A DNA stretch of 64,000 bases, taken from contig NC_067304.1 in the NCBI RefSeq assembly GCF_020740795.1, positions 3,896,056 to 3,960,055 on the forward strand. Reading direction: 5' to 3'. Below the pieces are notes generated by a model, which made no database searches, was not told the origin of the DNA, and saw only the letters and a list, made by a program, of their open reading frames with translations. Of the stretch, positions 30,870 to 53,944 are shown piece by piece (position 1 is the first letter of the stretch; every line of letters begins with the position of its first letter). Origin of the DNA: Apus apus (Eukaryota > Chordata > Aves > Apodiformes > Apodidae). The position numbers and the translations under genes were made by a program.

Positions 30870-33070
30870 CTCAGCCATGCCTTTTGGAGCTTCCTTACTG
30901 AACATGTTAAGGCACAGGCTGGTGCCTGGAAGAAGAGCAAGGACTTCCATTGTATGGAACTTGGGATCTGTGGTTCACCTGGAGTGCCATATCTAGAATA
31001 AAAAAAAATGAAAATCAGCTGTGACAAGCCCAGGGCTCAGCTGGGGACACTGAGTCTTTGGTGACAGCTCCAAGCAGAGTGTTGTGAATGTTGGGCCGTG
31101 GCTGACAGCTGGTGTCAGAGCTGTGAGGGAAGGTGAATGTGCCTGTGACATGGCTGGGTCACATTCTTGGCAGTGGCAATGTGGCAGAGCCAGAGGGCTG
31201 ATTTTTCAGCTGGAAGAGGAGAAGGAGAGGACTGCAAATGGGCCCAGGGAAAAGAGATTTGCCACGGATGGGGGTTGTTCCAGTGCAGCCATTGCAGCTG
31301 CAGCAATAGCAGATCTTGGAGAAGATACAGGGAATTTTTTTTGTGGAAGCAACACCAACAGAAGCCTTTGGATACCAGGAATTAGGACAAACATGTCAGT
31401 GTTCTGGAACTTCTCAGTTGACCATTGGTAAACCTGGCACTCCTTGGGCAGGGCAGGAAGTTGCCTTGGCACTTCCATGTTGCAGCAGCTCTTGCGGACC
31501 ACACGCCCCACACGCTGGGCCAGGACCTACATCTGATGGTGCTGCTGTTAACCTGAATCTCAGGAAGGACTTCTGGATTATTCTGCTGTTCTGTGGGAAT
31601 ATTTGCCCCATGAAAGTGGCCTACTGAGCTATTTCTTTTCAGGGAGCAAGCTTGAAGCCAGCTGTGGTTTAACATCTCCAGGCTTGGGTGTTCCTGTTCC
31701 AGCTTTGCCTACTGAACCAGTACTTGGTTGGACATAAATCTTAACCGTGGGACTCAGACTCTCAACTATGTACTTGCTGTGAAGGAGCTCAGATATGAGA
31801 GTGCACATAAACAGCTGATAAAGAGAACTGGTATAAGGTTGATTGCTGAAACACCTTGTTTTTCGATGATACTAGAAGTTCCCACAGATTGTGAGACAAG
31901 ACCGTTTCCATCTGTAAAGCAGAAACGTTTCTCGTGCCTTTGGAGGAAGCACAACACAAAAATATGCATTTAACTGTTGATATGAGGACCCTGAACCCCG
32001 GACTACTTGACAGTGATGGTCCAAGGATCTCTTTGGATACACTGCAGCAGCAGAAGTCCCCTTTTAGAAAACAAACAGCTGCCTCTCCCTGGCTTTGATA
32101 AAACTTCTGCAGTAGGAAGTGTCCTACAAGAACCAAGTTACCAAACTGATGTATGGCTTTCCCTTAATCCCTCACCCCTGGCTTTCCAGCTTCCAACAAC
32201 ACTGCCAATGCTAGGTGCCAGCTGCCATGTTTTACGTTTATTTTTAAATTAATGATTCAGGAATTTGAGCACAGGAGCCCCATGAACAAGCCAGGAATTG
32301 CTCAAGAGATTTGCTTACTCCTTCTGCTGAGGCCCATCAAGTTCTTCTACGACTCCAGCTTTCAAGCCATCTTCTAGGGGATCACTTGAAGCAGGAAGTA
32401 GCTGCTCAGTGAACCTCTCCCTTTTATATGTTAAAGTGACTTTAAAACACTGCAAGATGGAGCAGCTCCCTCCTGGGAGGGAGAATGGGGCCATTCTCAG
32501 CTCGTTCCAGTGATCCCAGGTATCTGATGGGTGCAAGATTCTTGGCCAGTGCTGCCATCGGTCACATCCTGCTGGCTCTGAAGAGCATCAGGAAACGTTT
32601 TCAAACCAAAGGGTGTCAGCATTGCTCTTGGCCTGGGAGATGGGGCAAATAAAAAGTCTTGAACCAGATTTTCTGTGGAGTGGTGTGCTCAGATCTGAAG
32701 GCTTTGTCTTGGCCACTTCTGAAGAAGCTTTAGGGGTTGCTTTGAAGAATTCCTTCTCCTTTTGTCAAAAGAAAACACACATCTGTACTGAAGCAGCTCT
32801 AATCTGATGAGTGCTTTGGTTCAGGTTTTTCTTTGCCAGTCACAAAAACACCAGGCCAGTCAGCCCTTAGAGATTCATTTCCGTTTCATCTTAAGGAAAA
32901 ATGTCCAAATTCAGGTCCTTGAAGTGGAAGTGTTGAGTTACTCCAGCTGGCCTGGGCAGCTGTGCCTGGTGGCTGTGGTAACTCATGACTCTGGCTCTTG
33001 GAGATCACCGTGGAAGGTGACCCTGACTCAGTGGCAGCCTTTGCTCTTGGGGCAGCAATCTCAGAACATT
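30870..33070 (+). pseudogene. ZBED6: Decayed ZBED6-like gene (BED fingers plus hAT transposase body) in ZC3H11A intron 1
   Basis: No intact ORF is present, but short translations match human ZBED6 (recalled, not searched) in the correct order and at about the correct spacing. BED1: LVPGRRARTSIVWN at 30919-30960, then in another frame ISCDKPRAQLGTLSL (31014 on). BED2: IPGIRTNMSVFWNF (31372 on) and, past an in-frame TAA, GRAGSCLGTSMLQQLL (31447 on). hAT body: TPCFSMILEV (31851), DYLTVMV (32001), VLQE...WLSLN (32121), LPCFTFIFKLMIQEFEH (32222), HLKQEVAAQ-stop-TSPFYMLK (32383), HILLALKSIRKRFQTKG (32563), then FVLATSEEALG (about 32,700). C-terminus: WPGQLCLVAVV (32949). BED2 lacks the segment holding its CxxC zinc ligands. 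Stops, a probable frameshift at an A run (31001-31009) and deletions make it a pseudogene. The ZBED6 N-terminus is not recognisable. The paralogue ZBED4 is the main alternative source, but the location argues for ZBED6. Confidence 0.8.
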
Positions 33071-36000
33071 TCAGTCCCCGTTCAGACAGTATTTAACGAT
33101 TAGAATCGACCAAAAACAAATGTAGATTAGAAATTATGACTGTTCTGCTTTGAACAAGTTACCTTTAGATTTTCCCACAGAGAATGAGATGTGTTAGCAA
33201 GAAGTTGTTCTGTGGTTCAGCCCCCACGGGGCACAGAACAGACCAGAGAGACTGTCCCGAGTGCTGTGCCACAGAGAATGCACATGGAGAGGGGCAGATG
33301 CTTGTCATGGTTTTCCTGGGGTGCAAAAAGCTTTTGTTCCCTTCTTGCCCTTTGTTACAGGGCAAAGGCAGGTCAGCAAGCTGGGAGTTCAGAGCAGGGA
33401 ACAGGACAAGAAAGAAAAGCTTGTCAAATAAACTGGACAGACTTGCCCTGTGCTATTTTTCATCCCTTAGCAAAGTTGATGGCACTTGTTGGCATGTTTC
33501 TCCTGACCTCTAGCTACTGCATCTGTAATTCTTGATTTTTTTTTTTCCAAAGTATTAAAAGTCTCTTATATTAGAGCTGTGGAGAGAAAACAAAAATGTG
33601 TTTAAAATTCTTACCAACTTCATGAGAGACCTGCTGAGTGCACCAGAGTTACTCACTGTTATTCAGGCATTGGTTCTGTTGGATTCTGTTTAGCACTCAG
33701 ATTGCTATGTTTTTAAAAAAACAGGTTTAAAAAACCCAAAACAAAACAGGTTTTTACCAAGCATTTTTGTGAAAAAAAGAAACAGAAACTTTTTAATTAC
33801 CTTTTTAAAATGAAAGTACTTTTATGGAGTTTAGAACTATAAGGGGTTTTGGGGGGAGAGACTTGTTGGGTTGGGGTTTTTTGTTTGTTTGTTTTAAAGT
33901 TTTGCTTTTTTTCCCCCCTGTTCCTTAAACAAAATCCACTGAAATCCTGGAGAGCTCTTGGAGGCTGCTTAGAAATATGGAAGGCAACCAGCAAAACTTT
34001 GAGCTGCTTGGGCTTTCCAAAGAGCTAAACCTCAGAGGATTCCTTTTTTCCCCCCATGGTGGTGGATATAATGTTGTTGGTGTCTCCCAGTTCCTAGGGG
34101 AAAGAAATGCCACCTTCTAGACTGTGAATTCCTTCTGCTTTGTATTTGAGTGTCTCTGCCCAGCAAAGCAAAGGTCTTTATTTGCCACCTGATGAAGTGT
34201 TGGCTTGTGCAAGCTGAAGAAATCATGCCTGAAATTTAATTTCACTGTTAGTGGTGTTGGTGGCACATTTGGAAAAACATTTCTTGTCAAACTTCTACAT
34301 GAAGGAGCACCAGTGATTTTTTTAGAAGTAGATGCACAGGAATCTGTAGGACACAAAGTCTGTTTTTGAAGGTGCTGAAGGCCAAAAGTGAATAGTCTCA
34401 TGGACAGTGAAGAAGGGAAGGAAACCTTGCACTTAACTACTGTTTTTATTCCCTTTGTCAAGCAGTCAAAAAAACAGTCACTAATATGAGAACCCAACTT
34501 TTCCTCTCTTTATTTTAGATTTGGGAAAATTCCCTGCCAAAAAAAAAATATCCTGGAAAATTCACTAGTGTTTGTGTGAGTAAAAGGTTCCAACCTTTTA
34601 TTATTAATTTGTAAGAACTCTTTCATTCAGTTTTGTCCAAAAGAGTCAGAAGTATTTTTTACACAGCAATGTGCAGCATTTTACTGAAGAGGGTCAGAAT
34701 CACTTTTAATTTGAACTTTATCTGGTCTGGTTGCAGGTTTTATAGCATTTATTATCTTTAAAAAATATTAAAATAAATCAAAGTCTCTGATTTCACATCC
34801 AAAAAAACTGCTTAAATGTTTCAACTCTGGTGGCACCAAAAAAAGCTGTTGAATTGGACCTTAAGCCATCTTTTCAAACCTTCCATGATCATGCAGGAAT
34901 GGATAATGATGGATACATGGATTAGGGAACAGCATATGATGCCAAACTTGTAGTATTGGATGGAAAAAGAAAACAAATTATTTCCTCAAACCAAAGTAAT
35001 TCCAAACCCTTGGTCTCATGCAGCCATGCCACTTGCAAAGTGAGCATTTCCCTGCCTCTCCAAGCTTGTTGCATCCTTGATCTGCTGTCCTGCTGTTAAT
35101 TGATTGCAGCTCCACATGTCTGAGCAGGGCTAAAAGCTCCTTCTCCAGATGGATCTCGTCCAACATACACTGTGCACGCCTGGCTGTGTAGATATGTCTC
35201 CTGTATGCATGTCCAGATGTCTGCATATTTGTGTGCTGGCCCCCAAATCACTCATCCTATTACAAAGCATCAGCCTTGAAGGCACATTCATCCAAACATG
35301 ATGTAGATCTTTCATTTTTGCCAGTTTCCTCCAAATGAGAGGCTTTTTATGCAGTGGCAAATAGCCCCAAATTCTCATATATATATTTTTATTGTCACAG
35401 TTGCTGACTTTGTTGTCACTCTCTTGGTGTGTGTATAAGCACACGTGTGTATGTATATACATATTTGTGCTTTTATACACACAAGTGTGTTTTTGCTGTA
35501 CAGGTAATAAAGATGGGGGAAGGTTTTTGTGTTTTCTTAATAGGTGAAGAATTCTTGAAGACCAGAAATTGCAACTTACTGAATTTTAAAGTAAAAAAAA
35601 AAAAAACCCAAACAAACCAAAACACATTAACATTGTCCGGCTGTGGAAGATGGATCCTCATTTTTGCAGCCACTTTGAATCACAAGTTCATCTTTAAATA
35701 CACTGGGTGTTTTTTTGTTTTTGGTTTTTATTTTTGGTGGTGTTTTTTTGGTGGTGTTTTTTGGTTTTTTTGGTGGTGTTTTTAAAATATTTTTGAAGAG
35801 CTAACTATCCCTGGCTGTCTCCAGTCTGACAGTATTCCAATGGACTTGCTTCCTCCATTAGTTGTAAGATGTTTAAAAAGCACATCCCATGTTTGAATTG
35901 TGGATGAGAGGTTCCCTTGGCAATGGGAGGAGGAAAATTCTTTCTACCCCTTTATTATTAATTCACGGATTCAGTGTTGGTTCGGCCTACAGGAGAATTT

Positions 36001-36424
36001 AACTGGAAGTCTTGGAAGATCAGTATCTTTCCTGAAGTTGTCCAGGTATGTGAACATGAAGCTTCGTGGTGATTGGAAAATAATATTTAATATGTCAATT
36101 GTATGTGGTAAATTTATTACTACCCACAGTTAACTGATAACTCAAAAATAGGACCAGTTTCTTAAGAAATGTCTTTCTTGTTGGCCTTCACAGCCACATG
36201 CAGTAGTTTTTTCTGTGCTTCAAGGTGTAGAACTGTTACTAGGGACAAAGGAGTAAACACTTGCTGACCAAACCCCTGCAGTTTTACAGTGGTTTTGGGA
36301 TAGTTTTTGTGACCAGCTGATTTCAAGACATTTCCCCCCTCAAAACATGAATTTGATTTAACAGAAAACATTTGAAAAAAATCCTTCTGACCTGTTTATT
36401 TCTCATTTCTTTATGCCATTTTTA
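33071..36424 (+). other. ZC3H11A: Remainder of ZC3H11A 5' intron
   Basis: AT-rich intronic sequence with many A and T homopolymers and a run of TTTTTGGTGGTG-type repeats near 35,720-35,780. No CR1 copy, exon or RNA gene was recognised here. Confidence 0.6.
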
Positions 36425-36574
36425 GGGTAACTTGTAAATAGGAAGATTTCACTGATCAAGCCAGTAGAAGACTTTCAGTCCAAGAAAGAGTGAAGGCAGC
36501 TCTTGCCAAGACTGGAGGAAGTCCCTGTTGAGTGAGCCCTTAGAACCTGAGCTTGTTCTGAGGGTCTTTCCGTT

Positions 36575-46903
<10,329 letters not shown>

Positions 46904-48700
46904 GCTGCCTAGTCTTAAAAGTTTAACACAAACACACACAAAAAATTAAAACTATGTTGTTGGATACCTGAAGGTGGATCCTTTTTCTAGCTGAGGCTTT
47001 GCAGTGAGTCTTAAAGCACAGTTGAACTGGTAAAAATTGGCAGTATCTGCACTCAGTTGTCCTAAATTTCCCTGCTGGTCAGAGTCAAGGTCCCATTCAT
47101 CCATTCTTGTCACTACCTTGGACGTTGAGAAGACAAAGCACTTGTTTATTTTGGGACAGAGAGATGCCCATCTACAAACTGTGGTGGTTGTGAAACTGAT
47201 CTGCTGATTCAGTGATGTTCTGAAGGCATAAACTTCTAAAGCTTCTTCTTCCTTCCTCCCCCTTTGGCAAAACTCACCATTCGGCGCGTCCCAAAGCTTT
47301 GGTTTTCTGACTCCTTGGACAGTTGATTCCCAAAGTCTGGAGTTACTATGTCAACTCTTGTGTTATTTATGATGCTGTCATTTTGACTTCAATCTTGTAG
47401 GGTTAACTTGGTGGAAATGTCAGGGTGGGAGGGAGCAGAACAATGACAAGTATTTTGGACCAAACGTGCTGCCAGGGGTGGGGGTGGGGGGGTCAGTCCA
47501 TCCAGCCTTACTTTGAATTATCAGGGATAACACGATATCAGTGTGAAAAGCAGCAGCTCTAGGGGTACCCTGGAAGCCCCCCTCTCTTTTGTTGGACTGT
47601 ACCAAAGCTGGGAGGGGTGGGGGGGTTGGGTGCTTTTTTTTGCTGACGTGATCAGTTTGCTGGGGTGGGTAGTCAGGATTCCTCTCTCATAGTCTGCAGT
47701 AAATTGGTAAATTAAGAATTGGTTGAAGTGCCTCTTGGTTCCAAGGATCACCCCCCCCCACGGTCATCTACTCAAAACTCAAAATTTGTCCCTCTTGTCT
47801 GACCTCCCACGGGGCAGAGTGTGCCTGGGTTGTGCTCTTGGAACCCGATACTGCTGCAGGACCAGCCCTGCTTTCCTCTTTGCTCCAGCCCTGGGGATCC
47901 TCCTGGTTTCCTCCAGCCCAGCACTTGAGGCTGGAGCTCCATCTGGAGCCCAACACAGGCTGAAAAGCTTGACCCTGCAGAAAGCAGCCCCCAGGGGTGT
48001 ATTGTGTGCCCTGCCACCTGTGAGTGTTCTCCCTGGCAGATCTATTTTTGATCATTATGTTACCTTTTTGAAGAACTTTAGTCTCTTCCTGCTTTTCATT
48101 TGTGAAGCTGTTGGGGCCCTCAGGCATTTGCTGCTGGCAGAGGAAAAAAAAGATGGGGGGGTTGGGGGGGGTGTTGTTGGGAGTTGGTTGTAAATACTTT
48201 CTCTTCAGAAAACACTTTGTGTGCTTTGATCATCCACTGTGATGTCTTAGTTCCTAGAGGAAAGTTTTGAAACCAAAATGGAGGAAAAACTGCTGTTCTG
48301 GCTCCAGAAGGGTCACCCAGCCCTGCGTCCTGCTGAAGGACTTTTCATCCCGCTGGGATTTCTGCCTCACAAACTGGGAATGACTGCAGGAGGGAGGAAG
48401 AGCCCGGGCGAGGAGGGTCTCCCCCTCGCTGCCTCCCTCCTCCTCCTCCTCCTCCTCCTCCTCTGTCAGCATTCCCTGCTGCTGCTCCAGGCTCTGTCCC
48501 TGGGGCCGAGCTTTGCTCCACGCCGTCATTTCTGTAAATATTTTTATTCTTCCCGTTTTATATTTGTACTCTTATTTAAGGGGTTGTATTAAACGTAGTC
48601 TGGCCTCCTCCGCCTCCCGCCGCTCCTTCCCACCCTTCCGCACCACAGCAGGTCGCAGGGTTGTTTAAATAAACCTGCCCCAGGTGAGCTGGGGGTGTGT
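46904..48700 (+). other. ZC3H11A: ZC3H11A 3' untranslated region
   Basis: Non-coding after the TGA at 46901-46903. Candidate poly(A) signals are ATTAAA at 46945, ATTAAA at 48588 and AATAAA at 48668-48673. The distal pair is preceded by TGTAAATA and TTTATATTTGTA, which are TGTA-type upstream elements. The G-rich minisatellite begins just beyond. A (TCC)n run lies near 48,440-48,460. Confidence 0.7.
48668..48673 (+). terminator. ZC3H11A: Candidate distal poly(A) signal of ZC3H11A
   Basis: Canonical AATAAA followed by a GT/G-rich downstream element (GGGGGTGTGTGCTGTG at about 48,690). It is the last such signal before SNRPE. Confidence 0.6.
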
Positions 48701-48709
48701 GCTGTGTCC

Positions 48710-49385
48710 GTGGGGAGGGTCTGGGGGGGGCTTGGAGGGTCCTAGGGGGGCTCAGAGGGCTCCTGGGGGGGCTTGGAGAGTCCAGAGGGGGCTCAGAGTG
48801 TTCCTGGGGGGGGGTCGGAGGGTCCTGGGTGGCTCAGATGGTTCATGGGGGAACTCTGAGGGTTCCTGGGGGGCTTGGAGAGTCTGGGGGGGGGCTTGGA
48901 GGGTCCTGGGGGGTTCCTGGTGGGGCTCAGAGAGTTCCTGAGGGGCTTTGAGTGTTTTTGGGGGGCTCAGAGGGTTCCTGGGGGGCTTGGAGAGTCTGGG
49001 GGGGGGGGCTCAGAGTGTTCCTGGGGGGCTCTGAGGATTCCTGGGGAGCTTGGAGAGTCCAGGGGGGGCTCAGAGTGTTCCTGGGGGGTGAGCTTGGAGG
49101 GTCCTGGGGGGCTCGGAGAGTCCAGGGGGGGCTCAGAGTGAATCCTGGGGGGCTCTGAGGATTCCTGGGGGGCTTGGAGAGTCCCGGGGGGGCTCAGAGT
49201 GTTCCGGGGGGTGGGGGGGCTCGGAGGGTCCTGGGGGGCTTGGAGAGCCCGGGGCGGGGGGGGGCTTAGAGGGTTCTTGGGGGGCTCAGAGGGTTCTTGA
49301 GGGGGGCTTGGAGAGTCCGGGGGGGGCTCAGAGGGTCCTGGGGGGCTCTGAGGGTTCCTGGGGGGGTGGGTGTGTGTGTGTTCCT
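48710..49385 (+). repeat. G-rich minisatellite between ZC3H11A and SNRPE
   Basis: About 680 bp of imperfect tandem units built from two alternating modules, GGCTCAGAG(G/T)GTTCCTGGGG and GGCTTGGAGAGTCC-GGGGGG. The + strand is very G-rich, with dozens of runs of four to ten G, and so has high G-quadruplex potential. It fills almost the whole space between the ZC3H11A poly(A) signal and the SNRPE promoter. Open frames across it read as Gly/Trp/Ser repeats and are artefacts. Confidence 0.95.
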
Positions 49386-49399
49386 GACGGGGCTTCCCC

Positions 49400-49527
49400 A
49401 GGAACCTCCCCGGAGCAGTAGAGACGGTCCTCCCCGCTTCCTAGAGCGGCCGTGGCCCCGCCCCTCTCCCAGCGCTCCTGGCGCGCTCCCGCCTTCCCCG
49501 CGGCTTCCGGCGGCGCGCGCGGCAGCC
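49400..49527 (+). promoter_or_regulatory. SNRPE: SNRPE promoter and 5'UTR
   Basis: A short CpG-rich segment with GGCCCCGCCCCTC (GC box) and a ...CTTCCGGCGG ETS-like site lies immediately before the ATG. No TATA box was seen. ETS and GC-box TATA-less promoters are usual for housekeeping spliceosome genes. The transcription start is not resolved. Confidence 0.7.
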
Positions 49528-51105
<1,578 letters not shown>

Positions 51106-51299
51106 GATTGGTTGCTTTTCAGTCAAGCAGTGGTTCTGGGGCTCCAGAGGGGATGAAATGCTGGTGGGAGCAGGACTGGCTGGTAGGCAGAAGGTTGTGT
51201 GGGACTGGGACCACAAGCAGAGCTGAAAACTGTCTCTTTCTGCAAGTCGTGTTTGTTGTTGTTTTTTGTAGTCAGAAACAAATGAGAATGTTTGGTGCA

Positions 51300-51305
51300 A
51301 ATAAA
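51300..51305 (+). terminator. SNRPE: SNRPE poly(A) signal
   Basis: AATAAA lies about 195 bases after the stop, followed by T-rich sequence (CGTTTTTTCACTG). The short 3'UTR fits this gene. Confidence 0.8.
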
Positions 51306-51329
51306 CGTTTTTTCACTGTAAAGGTAGAT

Positions 51330-53507
51330 CTGCTTGTTTCAGTCTCTGCCCCTCTGTGAGGAGAGAAGTGTGTTCAGGGTGATTTTCACTGTGGATCTCT
51401 GGTGAATATCTGGAAGGGGACGTGGAGCTGGGAGGTGACATGGGCTTTGGGTGGACAAGGTGGGCTTGTTGAGGACCCTTCAGCCACCTGCAGTCCCTGA
51501 GTGTTTGTAGGGAGGGACTGGGGTTGCCTGCTGGTCCAGCATTTATAAACTTCACTGGTAGGGGTGTTGTAAAGCAACTTTTCAGGTCTGAGAAGGAGAG
51601 AGGGCAGTTGGTTTGGATTAAATAGGTCATTTTGTTGGGAATTCTCTAGATGAAACCAGGGCACTGTTAAATAAGCTGGGATCCCAGATGTATCAGCTGG
51701 GGTTTTATCATGTTGGGGGATGAGTTTGATCCATTTGAAGATCTGGCTGCTCTGTTGAAGTTTCCCCAAGAGACCTGAACTCCTCATCACACTGACAGAA
51801 GCTGAATTCCCTGCTTTGGGACTGTCAGTCCCCTCTGCTGCTTTTCTGATGGAAAGAAAGAAGGGAAAAAAGAGAGGTTTTGGCTGTGGTAGTAACTTGG
51901 GAGACCACCTGGATGGAGAGAAGTTAATCTTGGTGCAGAGGCTGCTCTAGAAATCATTTCATGAGCTTTTAGTACTTCAAAACTTCAATCTCTTTATCAT
52001 CTTGAGTATGAAAATTAATGAATTTGAGATGGAAAATTGCCTGCCTCCAAGGAGGTAACTGTTCTGGCAGAGGTCACCCAGCCTGCTTCTCCCATTCCAA
52101 GGGGCCAGACACCAGGGATATCATGTCTTAACTTTCTGCTAACAGAAGTGTTCAGAAGAGGTTATTTAGTGGGATCTGTTGCATCCTGTTGGCTCCAGTT
52201 TATCCAGGACCACTGAAATCAAACTGGCTTGGAGCTGCCAGGCTCTGTCCTGCTTCTTGGCACGTGGCTGCTGCTTGAGCAGAGCCTGGAAATGAGGAGA
52301 AATAGCTCCTTCTTATCAGCAGAGCTGCTGCCAGCTCCAAATGGTGCACTTCAGGACACCCTAATGTCTCCTGGAGCTCCTCTGCTCTGGGAGATGATCG
52401 AGTTAGGGTGAGTGAACATCAATATTGGAGTGGGTTGGTGATGGGAGGAAGGAAGTCCAGGCTGATCAGATCTGAAGCATCTCGAGATAAGGTACCAAAA
52501 GTGGCAGTCATTATGGGGGGGGGGATGGGGAAGGAGGGAGCTGCAGGAGAAAAGGAGAAGCTCCCCAGCAGGAAGCTGTGAAAACTGCAGAAAGCCTGCC
52601 AAGAGTGCAGGCCTGTGTGGATGTCCAGGAGCAAACAGAGCCCCATTGTTTGAGGAGCTCCTGGCAGTGGAGCCCTGTGGTCCAAGAGCAGAGCTTCTAG
52701 GCATTTCCAGCACATGGATGGGGCACAAAAAAACCCAATTCTGGCTTCCCAAGGAGCACTTGTCTGTCCTCATCAAAACCACAGGACTGACTCATCTAAA
52801 TGCTGGCTGATTTTTTTATTATTATTTTTTTTAACCCCCAATCCTTCCAGCTTCCTGAGAGTTTCCGAGCTCGGGCAGGGAAGGAGGTGAAGCCTCACGA
52901 GCCGCTGGAGGCTGCAGGAAACACTCAGAGCTGCCTGCGAAAGAGTGCGGGGACAGAAGGGGGTGCTGCGGGCTCGGCCAGCCTCCCCTGCCCCCCCCGG
53001 CGAGGTGGCAGAAGCCTCGGCAGGAACACGGAGTTCCCCAGCGGTCGAGCGGCTTCATTGGCTCCCGAGCAACCCGGGAGAAAGGAAACGGGGCTGGGGC
53101 GGGAACGGGGCGGTGAACGGAGAGGGGGCCTGGATCTGCGGGTGCTTTGCACCTTCCCCGGCTCATCCACCCACACCCGGAGGGTCCTGCTGCAGGAGGG
53201 GATGAGGAGTGGAAGGTTCGGGTTCTGGCTGAGCAGGAGGCAGTGAGGAGGAGCAAGGTAGAGTGAATTCTTCCAGCTGGGCTCTGTGTTCTAGAAAAAC
53301 TTCCCATCCCTTGGCTTTCCTGCTGGGTTTGCTTTCTGCAAGTTGTGCTTTTCCATAGGGTGCAAATTCCTTCCCCTCCTGGGTGGGCTGGGGGGGGGGG
53401 GGCAGCAGGGTGGGGGGTGGGGGTGTCAGTGTCAAGGTCCCTTTTGGTGCCTTGAGGTGGCATGATGAGCAGTGTCCCAGCCTGCTGGGTTATTCCCGTG
53501 GGAATCA
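51330..53507. other. Intergenic, no gene recognised; CpG-rich patch at about 52,860-53,180
   Basis: No coding exon was recognised. Between about 52,860 and 53,180 G+C and CpG rise, with CCCCGGCGAGG, a reverse CCAAT box (CATTGGCTCCCGAG) and repeated GGGGCGGGAACGGGGCGG. This resembles a small promoter or regulatory CpG patch, perhaps of a noncoding transcript. Confidence 0.45.
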
Positions 53508-53687
53508 TCACAGAATCATAGAATAAATGGTTTGGAAGGGACTGAAAGATCATCAGGACAAGCCCCTCTGCATGGGCAGGGACACCTCCCACCAGCCCAG
53601 GCTGCTCCAAGCCCCATCCAACCTGCCCTTCAACACTGCCAGGGATGGGGCAGCCACAGCTTCCCTGGGCAACCTGAGCCAGTGTTG
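53508..53687 (-). mobile_element. CR1 LINE 3' fragment (antisense)
   Basis: Reads ACAGAATCATAGAATAAATGG and then CATGGGCAGGGACACCTCCC, CCATCCAACCTGCCC and TTCCCTGGGCAACC, the reverse complement of the CR1 3' end. Confidence 0.94.
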
Positions 53688-53894
53688 CTGTGGTGTCACC
53701 TCTAGGAAACAGCCCTTATGGTGGGATTTGCAGGAGACAGTTTCCTTACCCCTGTCAGCACCCTGAGATCTGTCACAACCCAGGATCCAGCTGATGGGAG
53801 TTTCAGATCTGCCAGGACATGGGGGTCTGTGTTGTAGAAATGGAGCTCAATCCTTCCTACAAAGGCAGTGACAGGGACCTGCTCTGCACTGCTG

Positions 53895-53944
53895 ATCACA
53901 GAATGCCAGGTTGGAAGGGCCCTCAAGGATCATTTGGCCCAGCC
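53895..53944 (-). mobile_element. Possible CR1 terminal fragment (antisense)
   Basis: About 50 bp, CACAGAATGCCAGGTTGG and AAGGGCCCTCAAGGATCAT, resembling the 3'-most CR1 bases from another subfamily. A further scrap (GCACTGGAAGGTGCTCTGAG) at about 54,165 may belong to a broken copy. Confidence 0.6.

Noticed and set aside
30870-33070. Possibility that the relic is a retrocopy of ZBED4
   Set aside because: Not excluded by eye, but the location inside the first ZC3H11A intron, the two-finger spacing and the recalled body residues fit ZBED6 better. A search would decide.
48684-49158. Gly/Trp/Ser-rich ORFs
   Set aside because: Translations of the G-rich minisatellite; no plausible protein.
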